Below, one piece after another: positions 45,420 to 54,713 of a stretch of 64,000 bases of DNA (its first letter is position 1; the number at the start of each line of letters is the position of its first letter). The translations under genes were made by a program, and so were the position numbers. The stretch comes from an uncultured Prevotella sp. Lineage in GTDB: Bacteria > Bacteroidota > Bacteroidia > Bacteroidales > Bacteroidaceae. The stretch is from assembly GCA_946405145.1 (NCBI GenBank), contig CAMJGE010000006.1:78350-142349 (forward strand), in the 5' to 3' direction. The notes under the pieces are model-generated. The model saw nothing but the letters and a program-made list of their open reading frames with translations, was not told the DNA's origin and ran no database searches.

Positions 45420-48406
45420 TATAGTAGCTTTAAAGAAATCATAAATTCATTACCATGTCGTCCGTTCTGGAATCCCTCAGGTGCAAACAGGTGACCATAA
45501 CCCAGCGACAGGGTGGTTTTAAGATAGTTCATAAACACCAGTTCGGTGGTTAGCTGAATACCTGTGCTGTAATACATCTTATGCGATTCACCGGGGTTCC
45601 ATGCAGACAGTCCTGTTCCGAACAGTGAGCACTGTATCCATGTAGGATAGCAGAACAGGGTACCGAAATCGTTGAGGCGTAGGGGACGAAGATTGAGCTC
45701 TGCCGTTGCTTTGGCATAAGAGTGCGCCTTGATGGCATCAATGTCAGCACCAGGCATCGCCATTGACGTGCGGTATTGGAAGGCATTGCGATTGTCAACA
45801 CGGTTGTTTCGGAAACCACCGAAGTAGGTGTTGCCAAAGACGCTCTCTTCATCACCGAAGCTGTGTCCGGCAGCAGTGCGGAGCCAGAAAGAGGTGTTTC
45901 TGTCGAAAGGTACCAATGTGCCGAAGTCACCCATGGCCTCTATGGAAGGATAGAACCGCCCACCAGCCAGATAGCCGTAACCCTCGGCACCAAGTTCGTA
46001 GCCTTGTTCCTTCATCACACCACCTAACGAGGTGCGGGTCTTTGACCATTTCCCATAAATCGAGGCTGTCTGCATTGACGTAACATCCTTCACCTCAATC
46101 TCCTGAAATAACGGCAGCGCATCCATGTCGCCGTAGGTAGCCACAGAGAAACCCCATGATCTGGAATACGGCGTGATTAATGAATAGGTATAATCGTAGG
46201 CTAACGACACCACATAGCCTTTACGGCTTTTTCTCAACGGACCGAACAGGTCGTAGAAGTCGGTGTGGTTCCAGGCGGCCTTGAGGGTCCAGAAATAGTA
46301 TTTCCAGTCGAAATCTATGTGGAATTTGTTTTTCCACTTGTTATTACTCCAAGGTGAAGTACCGACAGTCAGTTTCATGGAGCTCAGTCCCACGGGGTCG
46401 TTGATGATAAAGCGGTAACCCAGCACTGGCGTCATATGATTCCATGAGTCGGCATCGGTGAAACCGGTGATGATGGGGTAAGCACCAGCAAACTTCATCT
46501 CCTTCATCACATTGTAGGAACTGATGTTGTTATAGACATCGCCGAACTCCGTCCTGGGCAGGGAGTCCCTGAGCAGACCTACCTGCTCCATAGCCTCCTG
46601 GTTGTTCTCATAGGCCAGCTGACCATAGAGCTTCACAGCATTGGCATCTTTCACTACCTGACGGTCGAGTGTGACGGGTCGCAGTCCGTTGCGTTCGAAT
46701 TGGAGTGCCATCAACTTACCGGGTGTTGTCTCCAATGGGGCAAAGAGACCGATCTCGGTATTGGTAAGCATCTCCATCTCGCGTGTCTCCAAGTTGATCT
46801 GCCAGAGGTTGGAGACACCTGTATAATAGGAACTGCCGATCAGGTATTTGTCGTCAAGCGAGAAACGGAACTGTCCTAAGTTACTGTCATCCCAGGTTAT
46901 CAGCTCTACTGGTTTGAAGATGGCCTGAGCCAGTTCCTCGGTGTTAAACATCAGCAACGTATGTTCGCCGTTGTCGCCCTGACGGGTGAGCGACAGCCAT
47001 TTGCCGTCGTGACTAATATCCACGTCAAACACACTCACACCAAACGGGAAGGCATAAATCACTTCCGGATTCTCTAAGTCGCGATCCAAACGCACAATCG
47101 ACTGTGTTCCGCCGTTGGAGAACAAGCCGTAAAGGCAATCATGGGTATTGTCATACACGATATTGTTGATGCGCTGGAACTTTTTCTTCTTAACAACCTT
47201 ATTCTGTTGAATGTCGTAAATCTCCAAGCCACGCATCTTCGCATTGTTCGATGTATAGATGAGACGCTGTCCTTTGCAGTCGAGGGCTACAAAAGCTGGG
47301 TTATAGAGCTGGATGCCGTAGATATCTTTCAGTTTCTTCTGCTCACCAGTCTGCAAGTCGATCTCCGTTAGGTGTGCGAAGCCACCAGGGGCGTTCATGG
47401 CGGCATAGGCCTTTCCTGTATTTGGGTCATAGACAAAGGGTGACACTGAGCCCAACGGCTCTTTAGTCAGCGGTGTGGTCTCTGTGATGGGATATTGGCG
47501 GATGGCGGCAAGGTTCTCTTCCTGATGCTTCTTTTCATCCTCCTTCCACTCGTTCCATACTTTTCGGAGTGACTGTCCATAGACCTTCTTGAACTGGTTT
47601 CCAAAGAATGTGCGACTGTCTGCCGTGCGGTTGTAGAATTGGATCATCTTGTCGTAGCCATAAGTCTTGGTGAGATAGTTCACGAAGCGGGTACCATAGA
47701 GATAGGCGTTGGCACCCACCTGGAAGTCCATCGTAGAGCCTTCCGTTTCCAGACCTACTACCGAGAAGAGCTTGTCGCCGCCATTGATGATACTGCGGAA
47801 GTACATCTCGTCGTAGCCGCCTAATGCACGTCCTACACCACCGCCGAGCCAGGTTTCCATGAAACAGGCGATACCCTCATGATACCAACGGGGTGCATAC
47901 CAGCGGGGCACACTCATAAAGCTCCATACGGCTGAGACAGGATGGTTATTGTCTGTACCTACCTTCGTACCGAAGAAGCGGCGCCAGTTCAGATCCCTTT
48001 TGTTGTATTTGTCTGTCATCACGATATGCGTATATTCGTGCTTGAACAGCTGACGGTATCGCTCACTCGACGGGTTGATGTAGTACGACATGTTCAGCGG
48101 CGCCATGCCGATCTGTATCAGAGAACGCGGCAATGGTGTCGCACCGCCGTTACCGTCGTCTTCCCAGTCTGTCAGCAACAGCAGGGGTGCTTCAGGCCGA
48201 TACACGGAGTCTGTGGTCCATATCTGTTTGTGAAGCGCTTTGCCGTTCTGATACATACGTATCATATGAGGGATGTAGCGCGACAGGTTCTTGTCGAAGA
48301 ACACCAGCGTGGCTTCATCCGTCTTATACTGATAATAGGTTTGGGTCTGCCCCCTTGATATACAGGGGATCAGCAACAACAGAAGAATAGAAATCCATTT
48401 ACGCAT
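45419..48406 (-). CDS. Peptidase MA / propeller / outer-membrane barrel protein
   Basis: The 995-residue exported protein has a signal peptide ending near SRGQ20. The gluzincin domain has HEYTH (His123, Glu124, His127) and a third ligand at Glu177 in WYHEGIA. A TolB-like beta-propeller covers about 300-620. A C-terminal beta-barrel region of about 350 residues ends in NEFMISLKLL, as in outer-membrane proteins. All zinc-ligand residues are present, so it is probably active. Substrate unknown. Confidence 0.8.
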   Translation of the reverse strand: MRKWISILLLLLIPCISRGQTQTYYQYKTDEATLVFFDKNLSRYIPHMIRMYQNGKALHKQIWTTDSVYRPEAPLLLLTDWEDDGNGGATPLPRSLIQIGMAPLNMSYYINPSSERYRQLFKHEYTHIVMTDKYNKRDLNWRRFFGTKVGTDNNHPVSAVWSFMSVPRWYAPRWYHEGIACFMETWLGGGVGRALGGYDEMYFRSIINGGDKLFSVVGLETEGSTMDFQVGANAYLYGTRFVNYLTKTYGYDKMIQFYNRTADSRTFFGNQFKKVYGQSLRKVWNEWKEDEKKHQEENLAAIRQYPITETTPLTKEPLGSVSPFVYDPNTGKAYAAMNAPGGFAHLTEIDLQTGEQKKLKDIYGIQLYNPAFVALDCKGQRLIYTSNNAKMRGLEIYDIQQNKVVKKKKFQRINNIVYDNTHDCLYGLFSNGGTQSIVRLDRDLENPEVIYAFPFGVSVFDVDISHDGKWLSLTRQGDNGEHTLLMFNTEELAQAIFKPVELITWDDSNLGQFRFSLDDKYLIGSSYYTGVSNLWQINLETREMEMLTNTEIGLFAPLETTPGKLMALQFERNGLRPVTLDRQVVKDANAVKLYGQLAYENNQEAMEQVGLLRDSLPRTEFGDVYNNISSYNVMKEMKFAGAYPIITGFTDADSWNHMTPVLGYRFIINDPVGLSSMKLTVGTSPWSNNKWKNKFHIDFDWKYYFWTLKAAWNHTDFYDLFGPLRKSRKGYVVSLAYDYTYSLITPYSRSWGFSVATYGDMDALPLFQEIEVKDVTSMQTASIYGKWSKTRTSLGGVMKEQGYELGAEGYGYLAGGRFYPSIEAMGDFGTLVPFDRNTSFWLRTAAGHSFGDEESVFGNTYFGGFRNNRVDNRNAFQYRTSMAMPGADIDAIKAHSYAKATAELNLRPLRLNDFGTLFCYPTWIQCSLFGTGLSAWNPGESHKMYYSTGIQLTTELVFMNYLKTTLSLGYGHLFAPEGFQNGRHGNEFMISLKLL

Positions 48407-48424
48407 ATACCTAAATATTTTTAT

Positions 48425-49450
48425 TTAGAGGAAAGAAAGTTTATTGCCTTCAGCAGTTGAGCTGATGATCTCAGTCATGAGACAAGGCACACGATAAATC
48501 GCAGTTTGGTTTTGCTTGATGACATTCGAAAGATTATTGGTGAAATGATTGTAGGCCCTCATCACTTCTGAGGCATTATACATAGTGTTTATTGCCATAA
48601 CTAAATCATTCCCTTCTTTCTGCATGGCAGAAACATCCTTGAGGATCTCATCAGCCATAGCGTTCATCTTTTCGGGAGGTATGACACTAGTCAATCTGGT
48701 ACTAATATTCAGTTCCTGGCTCAGATTGCAACTCTGTATAACAGCTACCTGATCAGCCACTTTGAATGTCTCCAGAGCAGCCAGACTCTTATCTGCAGGC
48801 AGCAGATTGCCTTTCTTAACCAGTTCCTCAGCCCGCTCATCGTTGCCCTCAAAGGCTGCAGTCATCGTCTGGTAATCTACCCACTGGTCACGTACGAACT
48901 TCAGACGGTCATCACCCTCGGCTGTTTCCAGATACTTGTCGGTGATTTCGATGAAATGGTTGGCCAGCTTGTTCTGTCTTTGTAGGGTAGTGTAGGCCAG
49001 TGAGGCATTGATGGTGTTCTGTGTCAGGTCGGGACGCTCCTCACCGTTCAGGGCAGCATTCAGGTCTTCGCCGGCTTGTGTCAGAGCGTTATTCACGTTG
49101 GTCACTGTCTTACGGGCTTCATTCATATCGTTTAGTACCTCAGCAAACTCAGGGATGTCGCCAGCCACCTCATTCGACATGTCAACAAGTGAGCCAAACT
49201 GAATGGCGCGTGTCTGCATCACTACGTAGGCCGTCACGATACCATCCTTATATGCAGAGTCGTTTTGGATGAGTTCTTCTATGTTGGTGAGCTTCTCCAC
49301 AGATTGCCTGAGAGAGAAACGCTCTGATTTGGCAATGTCGCCGCTGGCATCGCTATAATTAACTGACCAGTCAATATGCTGAGAGGCCATTAGACCCATG
49401 GTGCATAAGGCTGCCACTGAGCTTAGAATGATAATACTTTTAGTCTTCAT
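48425..49450 (-). CDS. Exported helical protein of unknown function
   Basis: The 341-residue protein has a signal peptide (MKTKSIIILSSVAALCTMGLMA). The remainder is nearly all helix, acidic, with few aromatic residues. There are no motifs I recognise. It lies 19 bp before the 995-aa protein on the same strand and may be the first gene of that operon. Confidence 0.65.
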   Translation of the reverse strand: MKTKSIIILSSVAALCTMGLMASQHIDWSVNYSDASGDIAKSERFSLRQSVEKLTNIEELIQNDSAYKDGIVTAYVVMQTRAIQFGSLVDMSNEVAGDIPEFAEVLNDMNEARKTVTNVNNALTQAGEDLNAALNGEERPDLTQNTINASLAYTTLQRQNKLANHFIEITDKYLETAEGDDRLKFVRDQWVDYQTMTAAFEGNDERAEELVKKGNLLPADKSLAALETFKVADQVAVIQSCNLSQELNISTRLTSVIPPEKMNAMADEILKDVSAMQKEGNDLVMAINTMYNASEVMRAYNHFTNNLSNVIKQNQTAIYRVPCLMTEIISSTAEGNKLSFL

Positions 49451-49555
49451 AAATGGTAAATGGTTGGGTATGAATAATCTTTGTGAGGCACAAAGTTAAT
49501 ATGATTAACTTATCTGCACAAGAATAAGGCTACGTTTTTAACGTAGTTTCACTTT

Positions 49556-50008
49556 TTATTTGAATTCTTTCAACAGCTGAGTGCAACCTTCGAGGACATC
49601 GCGCCAGGTGGCTTCGAAGTCGCCAGTGTACCAAGGGTCAGCTACATCACCAGGACGATTCGTGTAGTCCATCAGTAAATGGATTTTACCATCCGGATCG
49701 CCGCCGCAGATGCGGTTCATGTTGCGCAGATTCCATGAGTCCATACCTATCAGCAGGTCGAAGCGCTGGTAGTCGTTGCGTGTCATCTGTCGGGCCGTCT
49801 TCCCTTTGCATGAGATATCATGCTCAGCCAATTTCCGTTTGGCTGGCGGATAGACCTCATTGCCGATCTCCTCTGTCGAAGTGGCTGCCGACTCGATATG
49901 AAACTGGTCGTCTAGACCTGCCTTGCTGACAAGATCTTTCATCACGAATTCTGCCATCGGACTGCGACAGATATTTCCATGACACACGAAGAGTATGCTA
50001 TGTTTCAT
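49556..50008 (-). CDS. Low-molecular-weight protein tyrosine phosphatase
   Basis: The 150-residue cytoplasmic enzyme has P-loop CHGNICRSP (Cys9, Arg15) and the general acid Asp in VADPWYTGDF. In other bacteria such enzymes act on tyrosine kinases of capsule synthesis; none is in this window. It lies 22 bp after the GH3 gene stop. Confidence 0.93.
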   Translation of the reverse strand: MKHSILFVCHGNICRSPMAEFVMKDLVSKAGLDDQFHIESAATSTEEIGNEVYPPAKRKLAEHDISCKGKTARQMTRNDYQRFDLLIGMDSWNLRNMNRICGGDPDGKIHLLMDYTNRPGDVADPWYTGDFEATWRDVLEGCTQLLKEFK

Positions 50009-50030
50009 GTTTATACGAACGAATGCTGGC

Positions 50031-51182
50031 TCATTGCCTCATTTTCAGTATTCGGCGAACGCTCTGGTTGATGCGCTCCTCGCTGATGGTGCCCTTGTTG
50101 ACAGCATCGATAACGGCATCGAAGGCCTCAACAAGATTCTTCGGACCCAGCACAATGTCAACACCCGCCTGGATGCTCCTCACGGCAGCTTCGGCACTCG
50201 AGAACTGCTGGGTGATGGCACCCATCTCCATACCATCGGTGATGATGATGTTCTGGTAGCCCAGTTCGTCGCGCAGTTTGTCTTGCAGGATTACTGACGA
50301 CATCGTGCTGGGGATATCTGAACCTGTGACATTCGGCGCACCGATATGAGCGGTCATGATCAACTGGCAGCCCCATTTGATACCAGCCTTGAAGGTCACC
50401 ATCTCACAATCCATCATCTCTTCCCACGTCTTCTGAGTCGATGCGTAACCGAAATGTGTGTCGGTCTTCGTGTCACCATGACCGGGGAAGTGCTTGATAC
50501 AACCTGTGATACCTGCATCCTTCAGACCTTGCAGATAGCTGGTCACCATCGGCGCAGCCACCTGAGGGTCGTCGCTGAAGGCACGGGGACCGATAATGAT
50601 ATTGTCAGGATTGGTATTCACATCGGCTACCGGTGCGAAATCGATGTCAAAACCGTAGTATTTCAGATAGGTGCCGATGGTGTTGCCGCACTCGTAGGCA
50701 TTGTTCGGGTCGCCCGTAGCCCCGATGGCTGCCATAGACTCATACTTCTTGACGTTGAAGTTGGGGTTATTGGCGAGGCGTGACACACGACCACCCTCCT
50801 CGTCGATGCAGAGCAGGGGATGGCCGTTCAGTGCCCTTATCTGAGGGATTAACTTCGCCAGCTGTGCCTCGTCGTCGATATTCCACGCATAGAGGATGAG
50901 TCCGCCGATGGGATAGTTTGCGTTCACATCGCGCATGGTCTTGTTCACCTCAAGGATAGGATTGTCCTGAAGGTCAGAATAGGCATTCCAGTGAATGGTG
51001 GTATCAAGTGTTTCCATGCGTACGAAGAACATCTGTCCCACTTTCTCACGCAGCGTCATCTTTGCAAGTTGCGCTTCCACCTCATCCGTTGGTGAACTTG
51101 GCGTGTCATTGTTCGAGCAGGAGGTGATTGTCAGGCCGCAAGTCAGGATGGCGGTCAGCATCCATAAGAATCTTATTTTCAT
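50031..51182 (-). CDS. GH3 beta-N-acetylhexosaminidase-like lipoprotein (NagZ type)
   Basis: The 383-residue lipoprotein (ITSC lipobox) has the NagZ signatures KHFPGHGDTKTDTH and the nucleophile Asp in ITDGMEMGAI. It probably removes N-acetylglucosamine from cell-wall fragments or glycans. NagZ is cytoplasmic in many Gram-negatives, so the lipoprotein form places it in the periplasm. The first 120 bp of the gene and its promoter recur upstream of 52118-53563. Confidence 0.88.
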   Translation of the reverse strand: MKIRFLWMLTAILTCGLTITSCSNNDTPSSPTDEVEAQLAKMTLREKVGQMFFVRMETLDTTIHWNAYSDLQDNPILEVNKTMRDVNANYPIGGLILYAWNIDDEAQLAKLIPQIRALNGHPLLCIDEEGGRVSRLANNPNFNVKKYESMAAIGATGDPNNAYECGNTIGTYLKYYGFDIDFAPVADVNTNPDNIIIGPRAFSDDPQVAAPMVTSYLQGLKDAGITGCIKHFPGHGDTKTDTHFGYASTQKTWEEMMDCEMVTFKAGIKWGCQLIMTAHIGAPNVTGSDIPSTMSSVILQDKLRDELGYQNIIITDGMEMGAITQQFSSAEAAVRSIQAGVDIVLGPKNLVEAFDAVIDAVNKGTISEERINQSVRRILKMRQ

Positions 51183-51202
51183 ATCAGTTAATTTTGAATG
51201 TG

Positions 51203-51210
51203 CAAATTTA
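51203..51210 (-). promoter_or_regulatory. -7 box of the GH3 gene
   Basis: TAAATTTG on the minus strand, 20 bp before the ATG; within the duplicated block. Confidence 0.55.
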
Positions 51211-51254
51211 CGGTTTTTATTTGAATTAATCCGTTGAAATTACTTTTTTTTGCT

Positions 51255-52118
51255 TTATATGTTTCCTAAATACACATGCTTGATACCTTCTTCCTGTGCA
51301 ATCTGCTTTGCTTCCTTTAATGTGTGGATAGGTGTTGGAGTAATGTCCCCCATTTTGTATCGAGGGAAGAAGCGGCTGAAATGCAAGGGGTTTTCGGAAA
51401 GGCCGTTGCTGACAATCCATTGGCACATCTGGCGAATCATCTGCATGTCATCATTCACACCAGGGATGACGAGATTCGTCAGTTCTATCCACACACCAGC
51501 ATCACGCATAGCGAGAATAGTGTCAAGGACAGGCTGAAGATGACCACCACTAACTTGCTTATAGATATCGTCGCTGAAACTCTTCAAGTCGATATTGGCT
51601 GCATCAAGATACGGCAACAGGTCTTTCAAAGGTTTCTGGCAGACATAACCTGCTGTGACGAGAATGTTCCATAGTCCTGCTTCATGAGCCAGCCGAGCTG
51701 TGTCTGTGATATATTCAAGGTATGTCAGTGGTTCTGTATAAGTGTAGGCGATTCCTGGGCAATGGTATTGCTGGCATAGTTCTATGATGGCCTCAGGTGA
51801 GAGGTCATAGTGCCCTGCCTCCGATGGCGCAACCTGTGAAATCTCATAGTTCTGACAGTTCAGGCATCGGAAGTTGCAGCCCGTACAGGCGATTGAGAGA
51901 CACTTGGTGCCAGGATGGAAGTGGTAGAGCGGTTTCTTTTCGATGGGGTCGATGGCCAGAGAGCAAGGCTGTCCATACACCTCGCTGATGAGCACACCAT
52001 CCTGATTGCGTCGGTTTCTGCATATGCCCGTCTTACCATTCACTATCTTGCAGTGATGTGGACAGAGCTGGCACTCTATCCTCCCATCGTCCAACTGCTT
52101 AAAGTATCTGCACTCCAT
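51255..52118 (-). CDS. AmmeMemoRadiSam radical SAM enzyme
   Basis: The 287-residue protein has N-terminal Cys pairs (CQLCPHHC ... GICRNR) and the radical SAM cluster motif CNFRCLNC (Cx3Cx2C). PFL-activase-like. It belongs to the three-part AmmeMemoRadiSam system (parts A, B and the radical SAM enzyme); the biochemical role is not settled. Its start overlaps the stop of the fused B-A gene by one base. Confidence 0.9.
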   Translation of the reverse strand: MECRYFKQLDDGRIECQLCPHHCKIVNGKTGICRNRRNQDGVLISEVYGQPCSLAIDPIEKKPLYHFHPGTKCLSIACTGCNFRCLNCQNYEISQVAPSEAGHYDLSPEAIIELCQQYHCPGIAYTYTEPLTYLEYITDTARLAHEAGLWNILVTAGYVCQKPLKDLLPYLDAANIDLKSFSDDIYKQVSGGHLQPVLDTILAMRDAGVWIELTNLVIPGVNDDMQMIRQMCQWIVSNGLSENPLHFSRFFPRYKMGDITPTPIHTLKEAKQIAQEEGIKHVYLGNI

Positions 52119-53563
52119 CAGAACACGATAGCTTCATAAACATACAGTTCTGCATCCTTCCAGCCATCCCATCCGATGCCTGCCTTGTCCTGGGCGCAGT
52201 GACAGACAAACTCCTCCTTTGTCCAGTTCACCTCATCGGCCACTTGTGGCAGATAGGTTCCGCTGCGATAGCCCTTACGGATATAGATGCCATGACGATG
52301 CAACTCAAACTCGTCCAGACTCTGAATGCGTCGCATGGGCGTGAGCACAGAAATCTCAATATCGATATCAGCCAGCTCGTCGTAAGTCACCGGCATGAAC
52401 CGTGGGTCTTCGAAGGCAGCTGCACGCGCCATCTCTGCCACAATCTCATGCAAAGGCACATCTTCGCCAAAGTGTCCGATACAACCACGAAGCCGTCCAT
52501 CTTTATGCAACGAAACAAAGGCGCCGCACTTCTGCTGGAGCGTAGCCGTCAGCGACGGATGTGCTACAATCGTCTTCCCCTCAAGAGAGTCCTTGATACT
52601 TGTCAGTGCAATCTCCTTCAATATTCGCTTCTCGTCATCCGACAAAGAAAAGTCCGTATCCGTCAGTGCTTGTCCGTTGCGAATGATGGCAAACGCATGA
52701 TAGCCGACCACACGACTATGATCAGACTCCTCGGCATCACCAGAGTTCTGATATATCAGATGCTTCACCCGATAGGTGCTGTCCATCAGCAGCAGCAGCG
52801 TGGCAATAGCCAGTTCGCCACAGGCACTTGTGGCCAGACCAGGCACACCACTACGTGCGTTCTTCTCCAGCGTGGCAATAAACTGCTCCACATCGCCACT
52901 CTCAATGGCCTTGCCAGTTAGGGCATCCACTTTGCAGGCATCCTCATACTTCGGATAGTGTGCGAAGTCGCTGCTGATGACGAACAGGTTCTCTTCAGAC
53001 AAAAACGACTTCAGCACCTCTGCTATCCGTTTCAACTTCTGTAAATCGTTTGTAGAGATGATAATCGGCACGATGGCAGGCATGGAATCTTCTCCAAACC
53101 GCCTTTGCAGGAACGGCAGCTGCACCTCCAGACAATGCTCTCTGTCGTGCGCCTTGGGTTCGTAGCGGAATACGCTATCCTTTTCCGTCAAAGCCATAGC
53201 CGTCTCATGATCCACTTTCACCTGGCCCAATGGTGTTGCGTAATAGTCAGCATCCGTATTCACCGAAGCCCCGTCGAGCCATTCATGGTGACTCGGCCCC
53301 AACAGGAAAATCCGCTTATACTTCTTTTCCTGAGGAATCGACATATATGCCGCAGCCGCTACATTGCCCGAGAAATAATAGCCTGCATGGGGCACGATGA
53401 CCGCCGCCACATTATTAAATATAGTTCTTCCACGATTCAATGCAAGAAAACTGTCCACCTCTTCGCGTAGTTCTCTGGCATCTCCCGTATAGAACAGGTT
53501 TGCCTGAGTAGCAGGCCTTACCACGGATTTCTTTTCCGTCTGTCCGTTACACATATTCATCAT
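52118..53563 (-). CDS. Memo-AMMECR1 fusion (AmmeMemoRadiSam parts B and A)
   Basis: The 481-residue fusion has an N-terminal Memo domain (about 15-300) with PHAGYYFSG, GPSHHEW and SACGELA, which hold the candidate metal ligands of Memo. The C-terminal AMMECR1 domain (about 310-480) has LRGCIGHFG. A and B are separate proteins in many genomes. It is upstream of, and coupled to, the radical SAM gene. Confidence 0.9.
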   Translation of the reverse strand: MMNMCNGQTEKKSVVRPATQANLFYTGDARELREEVDSFLALNRGRTIFNNVAAVIVPHAGYYFSGNVAAAAYMSIPQEKKYKRIFLLGPSHHEWLDGASVNTDADYYATPLGQVKVDHETAMALTEKDSVFRYEPKAHDREHCLEVQLPFLQRRFGEDSMPAIVPIIISTNDLQKLKRIAEVLKSFLSEENLFVISSDFAHYPKYEDACKVDALTGKAIESGDVEQFIATLEKNARSGVPGLATSACGELAIATLLLLMDSTYRVKHLIYQNSGDAEESDHSRVVGYHAFAIIRNGQALTDTDFSLSDDEKRILKEIALTSIKDSLEGKTIVAHPSLTATLQQKCGAFVSLHKDGRLRGCIGHFGEDVPLHEIVAEMARAAAFEDPRFMPVTYDELADIDIEISVLTPMRRIQSLDEFELHRHGIYIRKGYRSGTYLPQVADEVNWTKEEFVCHCAQDKAGIGWDGWKDAELYVYEAIVF

Positions 53564-53666
53564 CCTCTCTACTCTTTAACTCTGCCCGTTCCTTCGCATT
53601 GCTCTTACCTGCCACGAGTGCCACCAGCACCACAGCGGTCAGCATCCATAAAGATCTTTTTTCCAT
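53547..53666 (-). CDS. 39-aa leader ORF, copy of the GH3 signal peptide
   Basis: It begins MEKRSLWMLTAVVLVAL, close to MKIRFLWMLTAILTCGL of the GH3 lipoprotein, and lies in a block of about 110 bp that matches the GH3 gene start and promoter. It ends after 39 codons and overlaps the fusion gene start by 17 bp. It may be a non-functional trace of a duplication or a small membrane peptide that couples translation. Confidence 0.5.
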   Translation of the reverse strand: MEKRSLWMLTAVVLVALVAGKSNAKERAELKSREDDEYV

Positions 53667-53741
53667 ATCAGTTAACTTTAAGTTGTGCAAATATACAGTT
53701 TTTATTTTGAATTAATCCGTTGAAATTACTTTTTTTTGCTT
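53634..53741 (-). repeat. Direct repeat of the GH3 promoter/start (other copy 51150-51259)
   Basis: Both copies share GCGGTCAGCATCCATAA, CATATCAGTTAA and GAATTAATCCGTTGAAAT in the same order and spacing, about 2.5 kb apart and in the same orientation. The -7 box of this copy is TATATTTG at 53688-53695. Confidence 0.8.
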
Positions 53742-53761
53742 TTTATTTGGAAAATAATGCC

Positions 53762-53769
53762 TAATTTTG
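53762..53769 (+). promoter_or_regulatory. -7 box of the AlkZ-related gene
   Basis: TAATTTTG followed by CATC, 26 bp before the ATG at 53796; it excludes the in-frame start at 53736. Confidence 0.55.
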
Positions 53770-53795
53770 CATCATCATATTCAGTATTATTAAGG

Positions 53796-54464
53796 ATGAA
53801 ACAGATGGAGATACATTCTTGTCCAGAGTTGATGGCACTCATTCAGCAGGTGGGGTTCCTGCCTTTGCTCGATAGTGGCGTCAGGGGCTATTCGGCTGAG
53901 GATCTGGTGGATGATGACTGTCGGTATGTGGTCTTTCCTGATGGTGGTTGGGACTGGCCGTTGTGGAAGTGGAAGGGTCCGATCGTCACGGAGGGTAACT
54001 GTGTCTATGGCAAGTTCTTTGCTGGCAAGGCAGGCTTCGTCAGTCGTGCCTGGTGGCCTGATCTCTGTAATTATCGGCGCAGTCAGCATCCGATACCACA
54101 GGAGGGCTCCATTGAAGAAGCAATCCTGTTTACCTTGAATGAACAGGGCAGCATGATCACCCGTGAGCTGCGAGCAGCCTGCGGCTTCAATGGTCCGAAG
54201 ATGCGTAGCCGTTTCGATGCGTATATCACCCGACTTCAGATGGCCTGCCGCATCATCACGGAGGATTTTGTCTATCCTCAGGATCGACATGGACGTGAAT
54301 ATGGCTGGGGCTGGTCTCTGCTCACCACACCAGAGCGTCTGCTTGGGCGCGAGGCTTGTCTGTGTCCTCGTACACCCCAGGAGTCGTTTGAGCGTATGCT
54401 GGCCCAGCTGAAGGAACTGCTCCCAGAAGCCTCCGAAAAGCAGATTGTGAAACTCATCAAGTAA
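53796..54464 (+). CDS. AlkZ-related winged-helix protein
   Basis: The 222-residue protein resembles the AlkZ/YcaQ-related group (winged-helix DNA glycosylase relatives): repeated Trp-rich segment GGWDWPLWKWKGP, GKFFAGKAGFVS, and a wHTH-like part (ITRELRAACGFNGPKMRSRFDAYITRLQMA). The catalytic QxQ motif of AlkZ is not visible, so DNA repair activity is uncertain. It stands alone at the edge of the accessory region. Confidence 0.6.
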   Translation: MKQMEIHSCPELMALIQQVGFLPLLDSGVRGYSAEDLVDDDCRYVVFPDGGWDWPLWKWKGPIVTEGNCVYGKFFAGKAGFVSRAWWPDLCNYRRSQHPIPQEGSIEEAILFTLNEQGSMITRELRAACGFNGPKMRSRFDAYITRLQMACRIITEDFVYPQDRHGREYGWGWSLLTTPERLLGREACLCPRTPQESFERMLAQLKELLPEASEKQIVKLIK

Positions 54465-54505
54465 TTTCGTCTTTATCGTGCCTGATTAATCAAAGTCCCA
54501 GTCTG

Positions 54506-54577
54506 TCACATAGTGGTGTTAAAACACAGGGCATAGCCCCAAGGAATGTCATTCGCTTTCAGTTCTTTCTCTTCCAT
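54506..54577 (-). pseudogene. DUF6078-like gene start, truncated
   Basis: An ATG opens 23 codons (begins MEEKELKANDIPWGYALCFN) and stops at TGA. The IPWGYALCFN part resembles the start of small Cys-rich DUF6078 proteins of Bacteroidota, where a CP..CLR segment should follow; here it is lost. Similarity judged from memory. Confidence 0.4.
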
Positions 54578-54609
54578 ATTCTTTTTTTTTTCTGATTTTT
54601 CTCTGTAAA

Positions 54610-54713
54610 CACCTAACACCTAACATCAGTGTCTGTTAACTATCTCATTTTGTGAATGTTAGCATCTAAAAAGGCACTTAAACACCTAACAAACACCTAA
54701 CATATCACCTAAC
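54610..54713. repeat. CACCTAAC array (left)
   Basis: Five copies of CACCTAAC start at 54610, 54617, 54683, 54694 and 54706. The last three are 11 and 12 bp apart. They are in inverted orientation to the right array. Confidence 0.85.
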
